From positions 1 to 7,610 of the forward strand of contig CAKUMR010000052.1 of assembly GCA_934667865.1 (NCBI GenBank): 7,610 nt of DNA, given 5' to 3'. Shown here in pieces: positions 1 through 5,951 of this stretch. Source of the stretch: an uncultured Oscillospiraceae bacterium. GTDB taxonomy: Bacteria; Bacillota_A; Clostridia; Oscillospirales; Oscillospiraceae. A program made the position numbers and the translations under genes. The notes beneath the pieces were generated by a model. That model was not told where the DNA came from, ran no database searches, and saw only the letters and a list, made by a program, of their open reading frames with translations. The number at the start of each line of letters is the position of its first letter. The stretch's first letter is position 1.

Positions 1-1104
1 AGCACTTATACTCCGGAGGAACCGGGCGTGATGATCGCCTATGCTTCGGTTTACGGCAATACTGCCAACGCCGCGGAGCTTCTGGCGGTGCGTCTGCGCG
101 AGCGCGGCGTGAAAACCGTGATGTTCGATGTTTCTGTTACGCCGGCCTCGGAGATCATCGCGGCGGCCTTCCGCTGGGGCCATCTAGTCTTTGCCTCTGC
201 GACGTATAATGCGGGCATTTTTGTTTCCATGGACGAGCTGCTGCGCGATCTGGCGGCGCACAATCTCCAGAACCGCACCGTCGCGTTGCTGGAAAACGGC
301 TCCTGGGCGCCGACCGCCGGCGGCCTGATGCGCAAGATCCTCTCCGGCCTGAAAAACGTGACCGTTCTGGACGAAGCCCTGACGATCCGCTCCACGCTCC
401 AGACGGAGCAGCTTTCGCAGCTCGACGCGCTGGCAGAGGCGCTGTATCGGACCATCCCGCAGCCTGCTGCGGCGGAGCATAGTGCCGATGCGGTGGACAA
501 CAATGCGCTGTTCTCTCTGTCCTATGGCCTGTTCGTCCTCAGTGCGCGGGAGGGCGACCGTGACAACGCCTGCATCATCAACACCGCCCAGCAGGTGACT
601 GACAGCCCAAAACGCATTTCCATCACGGTGAACAAGCAGAACCTGACGCATGACATGATCCTGCGAACGGGCGTGTTCAACCTCTCCGTCCTCTCCGAGG
701 ACGCGGACTTCAAGGTATTCCGCCAGTTCGGCTTCCGCAGCGGACGCGATACCGCCGACAAGTTTGACGGCGCGGAGCCCGTCCGCACGGCCAACGGCCT
801 GCGTTATGTGCCGGGGGCATCGAACGCGGTGCTCTCCGGCAAGGTGGTGCAGACGGTCGACTGCGGCACGCATACGATCTTCCTTGCAGAGGTGACGGAG
901 GCGCGCGTTCTGACCGACACGCCGTCTGCGACCTATGCCTATTACTTTGCGCACATCAAGCCGAAGCCCCAGCCTGCGGCGGAGCAGAAGAAGGGCTTTG
1001 TCTGCAAGATCTGCGGCTACGTCTACGAGGGCGACACCCTGCCCGAGGACTTCATCTGCCCGCTGTGCAAGCACGGCGCAGAGGATTTTGAACCATTAAA
1101 ATAA
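1..1104 (+). CDS. Flavodiiron-type flavoprotein, C-terminal part: flavodoxin + flavin reductase + rubredoxin (5' partial)
   Basis: The frame is open from base 1, so the gene begins before the window; a GTG at 28 is inside the protein and has no ribosome site. 367 residues are visible. Residues about 10-150 are a flavodoxin domain of the FprA/flavodiiron kind: YASVYGNT is the FMN phosphate loop, followed by SATYNAG and ENGSWAPTAGG. Residues about 165-315 match the flavin reductase-like (FMN-binding split barrel) family. Residues about 332-367 are a rubredoxin-type iron site with cysteines at 335, 338, 353 and 356 (CKICGY and CPLCKHG). In such proteins a metallo-beta-lactamase-like diiron domain normally precedes the flavodoxin; it would lie upstream and is not seen. 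Known family role: cytoplasmic reduction of O2 or NO to protect anaerobes, with electrons passing through flavin and rubredoxin centres. Without the diiron part it could instead be a stand-alone electron-transfer flavoprotein. The domain calls are firm; the physiological substrate is inferred. Confidence 0.9.
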   Translation, partial: STYTPEEPGVMIAYASVYGNTANAAELLAVRLRERGVKTVMFDVSVTPASEIIAAAFRWGHLVFASATYNAGIFVSMDELLRDLAAHNLQNRTVALLENGSWAPTAGGLMRKILSGLKNVTVLDEALTIRSTLQTEQLSQLDALAEALYRTIPQPAAAEHSADAVDNNALFSLSYGLFVLSAREGDRDNACIINTAQQVTDSPKRISITVNKQNLTHDMILRTGVFNLSVLSEDADFKVFRQFGFRSGRDTADKFDGAEPVRTANGLRYVPGASNAVLSGKVVQTVDCGTHTIFLAEVTEARVLTDTPSATYAYYFAHIKPKPQPAAEQKKGFVCKICGYVYEGDTLPEDFICPLCKHGAEDFEPLK

Positions 1105-1107
1105 ACT

Positions 1108-1155
1108 AATACAGGAAGCTGCCCGGAGTGTTTTCTCCGGGCAGCTTGTTGTATT
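1108..1155. terminator. Bidirectional intrinsic terminator between convergent genes
   Basis: A perfect 13-bp inverted repeat (1116-1128 with 1135-1147, arm AAGCTGCCCGGAG) encloses a 6-base loop. A further 6 bp (AATACA 1108-1113 with TGTATT 1150-1155) can extend the stem across a two-base mismatch. It starts four bases after the flavoprotein stop and touches the glmS stop codon at 1154-1156. The flanks on both strands are only moderately T-rich, but the stem is strong and symmetric, so it probably ends both converging transcripts. Confidence 0.85.
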
Positions 1156-2995
1156 ATTCAACGGTAACGGATTTTGCCAGATTTCTGGGCTTGTCGACGT
1201 CACAGCCGCGCGCCAGCGCCGCATAGTAGGAGAAGGCCTGTAAGGGTACGACATTCAGACTCGGCTGGAGCAGCGGGTGGATGCGCGGAACGAGCAGGGA
1301 TTCGTCGACCGTCTTGGCAAGCTCGCCCTGCATATCCTCCGTGGCAACGCCCAGCACATTCGCGCCGCGCGCCTTGACCTCCTTGACGTTGGACATGGTC
1401 TTTTCAAACAGCTCCGGCACCGTCGCGACGGCGATGACCAGTGTGTTCTGCTCGATCAGGGAGATGGGACCGTGCTTCAGCTCGCCTGCGGCGTAGGCTT
1501 CGGCGTGGACATAGGCGATCTCCTTGAGCTTCAGGGAGCCTTCGAGGCAGGTCGCGCTGTCGAGGTTGCGGCCGATAAAGAACACGTCGTGGTGCTTGCT
1601 GAAATGCCCGGCCAGCGTGCAGATGCGCTGCATATATTCCTCCGTGAGGATGCGCTCCATCACATCGGGAAGCTCCAGCAGGCCGCGGCACAGCGCGTCA
1701 TATTCCTCCTGCGGGAGGGTACCCAGCTTTTCGCCGATGTACAGCGCCAGAAGGTCGATTACGGAAAGCTGCGTGGAGTAGGCCTTCGTGGTCGCAACGG
1801 CAATTTCCGGGCCTGCCCAGGTGTAAATCACGTCGTGCGCTGCCTTGGAAATGGCGCTGCCGACAACATTGACGATGGCCAACGTCCGTGCGCCGCGCGC
1901 GTTGGCCTCGCGCAGTGCGGCGAGCGTGTCCGCCGTTTCACCGGACTGACTGATGATGATGACCAGCGTTTCCTTGCCCAGCACGGGCGCCGCATAACGG
2001 AATTCCGAGGCCAGCACCGGCTCGACCGGAATGCGGCAGGTCTTTTCCAGAACGTATTTGCCGAGGCAGCCGACATAGTAGGCGGAGCCGCAGGCGACAA
2101 TATAAATTCTGCGGATGCCGCGCAGATATTCCTCCGTCAGCCGGATGTCGTCCAACACGACGCGACCGCCCTTGATGCGGGGGCTGATCGTGGCGCGCAG
2201 GGCCTTGGGCTGCTCGTGGATCTCCTTGATCATGAAATGCGGGTAGCCGCCGCGCTCTGCGGCAGAGAGCTCCCAGCTGATGTGCTCGGGCTTCTTTTCG
2301 ACCTCCGTGCCGGAAGCGTCAAAGAAGCGGACGCTGTGTGCGGTGAATTCCACAAGGTCGCCGTCGTTGAGATAGACGACCTCGCGCGTGTGCTTCAGAA
2401 TGGCCGGGACGTCCGAGGCAATGAAGTTTTCTCCCTCGCCGAAGCCGAAGATCAGCGGGCTGTCCTTCTTGACGCCGATCAGGGTGTCCGGGCAGTCGGC
2501 GCAGAGCACGCCGAGGCCGTAGCTGCCTTCCAGCTTCTTGACGGCGCATTGCACGGCCTTCAGGAAGCTGCCTTCCTGCTCGTAGTAGTATTCGATCAGG
2601 TTGGCCACAACTTCGGTGTCCGTTTCGGAGGAGAACTGCTTGCCGTGCCCGGCAAGGAATTCCTTCAGCGCCAGATAGTTCTCGATGATGCCGTTGTGCA
2701 CCAGACAGATTTTTTTGTTTGAAGAAACAAGGGGATGGGAATTTTCAAAGGAGGGCGCGCCGTGCGTTGCCCAGCGGGTGTGGCCGATGCCCATCGTGCC
2801 GGGGACGGTGGCACCGTCCTGCGTCATCTCGCGCAGTGCGGCCAGACGACCCTTGGTCTTAGCAATCTCAAAGGTATGCTCAGAAAAAATGCACAGACCG
2901 GCCGAATCATAGCCGCGGTATTCCAGCTTGGAAAGACCGTCGAGCAGGATGGGCGCCGCCTGCTTTTTTCCTACGTAACCAACGATTCCACACAT
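1154..2995 (-). CDS. glmS: Glutamine--fructose-6-phosphate aminotransferase (isomerizing)
   Basis: 613 residues, the usual full length. GlmS converts fructose-6-phosphate and glutamine to glucosamine-6-phosphate and glutamate, the first committed step to UDP-GlcNAc for peptidoglycan, in the cytoplasm. The N-terminus MCGIVGYVG supplies the catalytic cysteine (residue 2, N-terminal after Met removal) of a class II glutaminase. Further glutaminase landmarks are HTRWATHG (72-79), HNGIIENY (100-107) and SSETDTE (122-128). Two SIS sugar-isomerase domains follow: ACGSAYYVG near 301 with SQSGETADT (349-357), then the second with EAYAAGELKHGP (499-510). The conserved C-terminal tail DKPRNLAKSVTVE carries the active-site lysine. 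The ATG start is fixed by the class II cysteine and by GGAGG (3006-3010) ten bases upstream. It is monocistronic by layout: own promoter, and a terminator at its stop. No key residue looks missing. Confidence 0.98.
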   Translation of the reverse strand: MCGIVGYVGKKQAAPILLDGLSKLEYRGYDSAGLCIFSEHTFEIAKTKGRLAALREMTQDGATVPGTMGIGHTRWATHGAPSFENSHPLVSSNKKICLVHNGIIENYLALKEFLAGHGKQFSSETDTEVVANLIEYYYEQEGSFLKAVQCAVKKLEGSYGLGVLCADCPDTLIGVKKDSPLIFGFGEGENFIASDVPAILKHTREVVYLNDGDLVEFTAHSVRFFDASGTEVEKKPEHISWELSAAERGGYPHFMIKEIHEQPKALRATISPRIKGGRVVLDDIRLTEEYLRGIRRIYIVACGSAYYVGCLGKYVLEKTCRIPVEPVLASEFRYAAPVLGKETLVIIISQSGETADTLAALREANARGARTLAIVNVVGSAISKAAHDVIYTWAGPEIAVATTKAYSTQLSVIDLLALYIGEKLGTLPQEEYDALCRGLLELPDVMERILTEEYMQRICTLAGHFSKHHDVFFIGRNLDSATCLEGSLKLKEIAYVHAEAYAAGELKHGPISLIEQNTLVIAVATVPELFEKTMSNVKEVKARGANVLGVATEDMQGELAKTVDESLLVPRIHPLLQPSLNVVPLQAFSYYAALARGCDVDKPRNLAKSVTVE

Positions 2996-3005
2996 ATAAT
3001 AAAAA

Positions 3006-3010
3006 CCTCC
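3006..3010 (-). promoter_or_regulatory. Ribosome binding site of glmS (inside an inverted repeat)
   Basis: GGAGG on the minus strand, ten bases before the glmS ATG. Four of its five bases form the end of one arm of the inverted repeat at 3007-3053, so this site can be occluded in a transcript that carries both arms. Confidence 0.8.
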
Positions 3011-3053
3011 GTATGTTGGTGGGTGATTCCTTCATCCAGTGTGACATACGGAG
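3007..3053. repeat. Perfect 10-bp inverted repeat spanning glmS start-point and SD
   Basis: CTCCGTATGT at 3007-3016 is the exact reverse complement of ACATACGGAG at 3044-3053, separated by 27 bases. One arm overlaps the glmS SD; the other lies between the -10 box and the predicted transcription start. It could be a hairpin in longer transcripts or a paired protein-binding site in DNA. Confidence 0.7.
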
Positions 3054-3082
3054 ATTATACACGATATCTTTGTCAAAATCAA
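3054..3082 (-). promoter_or_regulatory. Predicted sigma-A promoter of glmS
   Basis: Minus-strand TTGATT (3077-3082), a 17-base spacer, then a perfect TATAAT (3054-3059). Transcription should begin near 3047, giving a leader of about 50 bases. A nearby TTGACA (3071-3076) is only 11 bases from the -10 and so is not the partner -35. The leader and the 115-base gap to dprA are too short for a glmS ribozyme. Confidence 0.7.
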
Positions 3083-3110
3083 CTGAAAATTTGCATTTTT
3101 CGTTTTTCTG

Positions 3111-3995
3111 TCAAATTTCATCGAAAATGGACAATTGCGGCGAATGCAGCGCGGCGAGGCAGTCGGGCGCCTGCGGCAGCAATTCCGCGCCCAGACGGGC
3201 CAGCTCCTGCATGGCGGCAGAGCCGTCCTGAAAGGCAAAGACAGGCGATAGCCCGCGTCGGAGATTGTCCTGCGTACCGGACCATGTGCCGCCGCTGTGC
3301 AGGTCGCTCTGGGCGACGAAGGTTTTTTCTCCCAGCACGTGGATCAGGTGGTTGCGGTGCAGGGCGCGGGCGGCGGTGAAGGGGCTGTGCCAGCCCTCCT
3401 CGCTGCAAAACAGCAGGTGCTCCTGCGGCGTGTGGCGCGTCAGCTCGTCCGGGACGATGCACAAGACCTGCCCGCCTGCGGCAAGGCAGGCATCCTGCGC
3501 GGCGCGGTCAGCGCCGGCAGCGCCGCCGGAAACGAGCGTGCAGCCCTCCTGCGCGGCAAGGCGGCCGATGGCCTCGGCGAAGGTGCGGTTTTCCGGGCGC
3601 AGCGCCCGCGAACCGACCAGACTGACGCAGGAGGCATCCAGAGCCCGAAGATCGCCGCGGAAGAAGAGCAGAGCGGGACATTCGTCGCCCAGCCGCCGCA
3701 GGCGTTCCGGGAAGCGCTCCGACAGCCGCGTCAGCACCGTGACGCCGTTCTGCGCGGCGCGCGACAGAAACACGTCCAGCGCTGCCTGCCGCTCCAGAAG
3801 GGAGGCAATGCGCTCGGCTGCGTCCGCGGCATAGCCGAGCGAGCGCAGATAGCGCTCGGTGAGCTGGCTTTCCGAGGGTACGCCGGCCTGCGTCACGCGC
3901 AGGCGCAGTATGCGGTATTCCCGCGGGGTCAACGGGGCAAGGCCGTCGTCCAGCGCACCGCACAGGAGCAGCAGCGTCCGTTCCACCCCGCGCAT
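3111..3995 (-). CDS. dprA: DprA/Smf-like DNA-processing protein, divergent short form
   Basis: 294 residues. DprA proteins bind single-stranded DNA entering by transformation and load RecA; in non-competent Clostridia the role is unclear. The N-terminal part (about 1-105) is helical, like the SAM/helix-hairpin region of DprA. A Rossmann-like (SLOG) core runs from about 108 to 270, with VSLVGSR (124-130), VSGGAAGAD (155-163), HRNHLIHVLG (213-222) and SGGTWSGTQDNL (234-245). These stand where typical DprA has VGSR, SGLARGID, PRRNRIISG and GSLITA. The protein ends near SIFDEI with no obvious winged-helix domain, and is shorter than the common 350-370 residue form. The start ATG overlaps the helicase stop in TGATG, and no SD precedes it, so translation is probably coupled. 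No hairpin terminator is seen after its stop, so readthrough toward glmS is possible. The family is firm at superfamily level; true DprA activity is less certain. Confidence 0.82.
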   Translation of the reverse strand: MRGVERTLLLLCGALDDGLAPLTPREYRILRLRVTQAGVPSESQLTERYLRSLGYAADAAERIASLLERQAALDVFLSRAAQNGVTVLTRLSERFPERLRRLGDECPALLFFRGDLRALDASCVSLVGSRALRPENRTFAEAIGRLAAQEGCTLVSGGAAGADRAAQDACLAAGGQVLCIVPDELTRHTPQEHLLFCSEEGWHSPFTAARALHRNHLIHVLGEKTFVAQSDLHSGGTWSGTQDNLRRGLSPVFAFQDGSAAMQELARLGAELLPQAPDCLAALHSPQLSIFDEI

Positions 3996-5179
3996 CAGAA
4001 GCGCTTGCGCGGCGGATGCTTTTCCTCGACGGGCGCGGGGACAAGGCAGCCGTATTCGTCAAAGATCATGGGAGTGATGTGGAATTCCGCAAATTTTGCG
4101 ATCTCGTCGAGCTTGACGCGCTCCGGCAGGGAGCCGATCAGCGTGAAGGAAATGCCCTTCTTGCGCGCGCGGCCCGTGCGGCCGATGCGGTGGATATAGT
4201 ATTCGTTCTCGTCCGGAACATCGTAGTTGATGACGGCGTCCACATCGTCCACGTCGATGCCGCGGGAAGCGACGTCCGTCGCGACCAGCACCGGCAGCTT
4301 GCCCTTGCGGAAGGCGGCCATGGTCTTTTCGCGCGTGGCCTGCTTGATGTCTCCGTGTAGGCAGTCGGCCTGAATCCCGCTGCGCCGCAGGCCGTCGCTG
4401 AGATTCTGGCACATCACCTTGGTGTTGCAGAAGATGATGACGCGCTCAAACACGCCCGCGCGCAGGATGCGCAGCGTGGCCTCCTCTTTCTCCAGCCGCG
4501 GCACGGTGATGGAATACTGGTCAATGTCGGGCTTGCTCTCGGCGGTGGGGGCGACGGTGATCTCCACCTCGTTGCGCTGGTACATCCAGCTCACCGTCAT
4601 GACCTCCTGCGAGATGGTCGCCGAGAACAGACCGAGATTCACGCGGTTTTTGATACGGTTGAGGATCTTGGTCACGTCGTCAAAAAAGCCCATGTCCAGC
4701 ATCCGGTCGGCCTCGTCGAGAATGACGGTCTTGATGCGGTCAAGACGCAGATTCTTGCGATTGTAGTGGTCGGTCAGGCGGCCGGGCGTGGCCACGACGA
4801 TGTGCGGATGCTGCTGCAGGCTGCGGATCTGCGGCTCCATGCGCTGCCCGCCGTACAGGACGGTGATGCGGATGTCCTTATAATAGGTGAGCAGGCCGCG
4901 CAGCTCGTCCGCGATCTGGATGGCCAGCTCGCGCGTGGGCGCGAGGATCAGACCCTGTAAATCGTTGCTGGCGGGGTCGATGTGCTCGATCATGGGAATG
5001 CCGAAGGCGAAGGTCTTGCCGGTGCCGGTAGGCGCCTTGGCGATCACGTCCTTCCAGGCAAGCAGCGGGGGAATGGCCTCCTCCTGCACGCGCGTGGGCA
5101 GGCCGACGCCCTTTTTCTCCAGCGCCTTCAGGATCTCTTCGCTGACGCCCAGCTCCTGAAATGTTTTGATTGTTTCCAT
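3995..5179 (-). CDS. DEAD-box ATP-dependent RNA helicase
   Basis: 394 residues from the ATG at 5179. All DEAD-box motifs are present in order: Q motif (F7, then PTRVQ 28-32), motif I APTGTGKT (49-56), Ia PTREL (81-85), TPGR (131-134), II DEAD (155-158), III SAT (186-188), IV IIFCNT (248-253), V ATDVASRGID (300-309) and VI HRIGRTGR (330-337). It unwinds short RNA duplexes with ATP in ribosome assembly, mRNA decay or cold response. The C-terminus is short and ends in a basic HPPRKRF, without the RNA-binding extension of DeaD or DbpA, so the specific partner is unknown. I chose ATG 5179 because AAGGAAG lies six bases before it and MET..FQELG is the normal family start. A TTG at 5245 in frame would add 22 basic residues without an SD. 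It is the first gene of a unit with dprA. Confidence 0.96.
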   Translation of the reverse strand: METIKTFQELGVSEEILKALEKKGVGLPTRVQEEAIPPLLAWKDVIAKAPTGTGKTFAFGIPMIEHIDPASNDLQGLILAPTRELAIQIADELRGLLTYYKDIRITVLYGGQRMEPQIRSLQQHPHIVVATPGRLTDHYNRKNLRLDRIKTVILDEADRMLDMGFFDDVTKILNRIKNRVNLGLFSATISQEVMTVSWMYQRNEVEITVAPTAESKPDIDQYSITVPRLEKEEATLRILRAGVFERVIIFCNTKVMCQNLSDGLRRSGIQADCLHGDIKQATREKTMAAFRKGKLPVLVATDVASRGIDVDDVDAVINYDVPDENEYYIHRIGRTGRARKKGISFTLIGSLPERVKLDEIAKFAEFHITPMIFDEYGCLVPAPVEEKHPPRKRF

Positions 5180-5185
5180 AACGAA

Positions 5186-5192
5186 CTTCCTT
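5186..5192 (-). promoter_or_regulatory. Ribosome binding site deciding the helicase start
   Basis: AAGGAAG on the minus strand, six bases before the ATG at 5179. It supports this start over the upstream in-frame TTG at 5245. Confidence 0.7.
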
Positions 5193-5221
5193 TTATTCCG
5201 TGCGTTTCTGACGTTTCGGCT

Positions 5222-5237
5222 TCCCGATTTCTCGGAA
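5222..5237 (-). other. GNRA-capped hairpin in the helicase leader
   Basis: On the minus strand UUCCGA and UCGGGA pair (one G-U) around a GAAA tetraloop. It lies in the predicted 5' leader, about 40 bases before the helicase start. It is short and could be chance. Confidence 0.35.
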
Positions 5238-5253
5238 AATGCCAAAACTCCGC

Positions 5254-5282
5254 AGTATAATCTATCTTGTATATAGTATCAG
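5254..5282 (-). promoter_or_regulatory. Possible promoter of the helicase-dprA unit
   Basis: This AT-rich stretch on the minus strand has CTGATA (5277-5282), a 17-base spacer and TATACT (5254-5259). The match is moderate. Other offset pairs in the same AT-rich tract are possible, so the exact boxes are uncertain, although a promoter is expected here after the terminator at 5338-5360. Confidence 0.4.
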
Positions 5283-5327
5283 ACCAAACGGCGGATTGCA
5301 AGCCGGTTTTCCGCAAAAAAACGGGGG

Positions 5328-5360
5328 AAATATAAAAACGGCGCCGTTTTACAGCGCCGT
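5328..5360 (-). terminator. Intrinsic terminator of the glycosyltransferase-PPTase unit
   Basis: On the minus strand ACGGCGC (5354-5360) pairs with GCGCCGT (5338-5344) across a 9-base loop and is followed by TTTTATATTT. The transferase stop codon TAA (5349-5351) sits inside the loop. The second arm is also part of a 16-base perfect palindrome at 5335-5350. Confidence 0.8.
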
Positions 5361-5951
5361 AACAATGGAAAACACATATTCCTCTGTCCGCTCGTGCAGA
5401 AGCGGATGCCCGCAGACCTCCGGCAGAAGTCCGGCGGCGTCAGCGGCGGCAAATGCGCGCAGGTCGGCGGCAATGCCCTGACCTGTGTATTTGCAATAGG
5501 CCTCCTTCGCCGTCCAGACGGCGAGAAAGCGCGCGCTGTCAAATTCCCCGCCCGGAGAAATATAGCGCAGCTCCTCCGGTGTGCAGACCCGCTTTGCCAG
5601 CGCCGGACGGATGGGGCGGAGCGCCTCGATGTCTGCGCCGATCTCGCGGCTTGACACGGCGCAGGCGACGAAAAACCCGGAGTGGGACAGGCTGAAATGC
5701 AGGCCCGTTTCCGGACACAGGGGCTTGCCCCTGTCCGTGTAGGAAAAACGGAGCGCCGCGCAGTCCGCGCCCGCCTGCGTCAGGAGCTGCCGCGCCAGAT
5801 GGTCGGCGCAGATGCTTCTCGTCCGGTCGTCCGCACGGCGGAAGGTTTCGACGCGCGCACGCTTTTCCGGGTCCAGCTGCGCACGCCAGAGAGACAGCGC
5901 CTCCGGCGAAACGGTTCGCCAGTCAAGAATGGCGCGAAGCACGGTATTCAT
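5349..5951 (-). CDS. Sfp-type 4'-phosphopantetheinyl transferase
   Basis: 200 residues, slightly compact for the Sfp group (about 220-240). The enzyme moves 4'-phosphopantetheine from coenzyme A to a serine of carrier proteins in fatty acid, polyketide or nonribosomal peptide assembly. Seen motifs are RGKP (74-77), HFSLSHSG (85-92), the metal-binding IGADIE (104-109; D107 and E109) and FLAVWTAKEAYCKYTG (142-157; W-x-x-K-E-A with E150). Length and the WxxKEA motif separate it from the shorter AcpS type, so a dedicated secondary carrier protein is a likely target, though an Sfp-type enzyme can also serve fatty acid synthesis. The ATG at 5951 lies 29 bases inside the upstream glycosyltransferase gene, with no clear SD, so translation is probably coupled. 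Its stop is built into a terminator, making it the last gene of the unit. The divergent AMP-binding gene at 7203 fits a shared carrier-protein pathway. Confidence 0.93.
   Translation of the reverse strand: MNTVLRAILDWRTVSPEALSLWRAQLDPEKRARVETFRRADDRTRSICADHLARQLLTQAGADCAALRFSYTDRGKPLCPETGLHFSLSHSGFFVACAVSSREIGADIEALRPIRPALAKRVCTPEELRYISPGGEFDSARFLAVWTAKEAYCKYTGQGIAADLRAFAAADAAGLLPEVCGHPLLHERTEEYVFSIVTAL

Noticed and set aside
28..30. GTG at 28 as the true start of the flavoprotein
   Set aside because: The frame is open to base 1, there is no suitable SD, and the flavodoxin domain would begin with no lead-in. Family members have a preceding domain.
184..1074. 296-codon open frame on the minus strand opposite the flavoprotein
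   Set aside because: It mirrors a gene with three recognisable domains. Arg/Val/Leu-rich composition marks it as a GC shadow.
1277..2722. 481-codon open frame on the plus strand opposite glmS
   Set aside because: It is antisense to a complete, unmistakable glmS. Its translation is rich in Asp/Gly/Arg/Val of the sort produced by reversed GC-rich codons, and it shows no family motif.
3071..3076. Minus-strand TTGACA as the glmS -35 box
   Set aside because: It is only 11 bases from the perfect TATAAT. TTGATT at 3077-3082 gives the correct 17-base spacing.
3081..3110. Terminator after dprA
   Set aside because: Only weak A/T pairing around TTGC is possible; there is no GC stem followed by a U-run.
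3297..4199. 300-codon open frame on the plus strand opposite dprA and the helicase end
   Set aside because: It crosses two real genes in antisense, has a low-complexity Ala/Arg/Gly composition, and has no credible SD or motif.
5180..5245. N-terminal extension of the helicase from TTG 5245
   Set aside because: No SD lies before the TTG, the extra 22 residues match no family feature, and ATG 5179 has a good SD and the standard opening.
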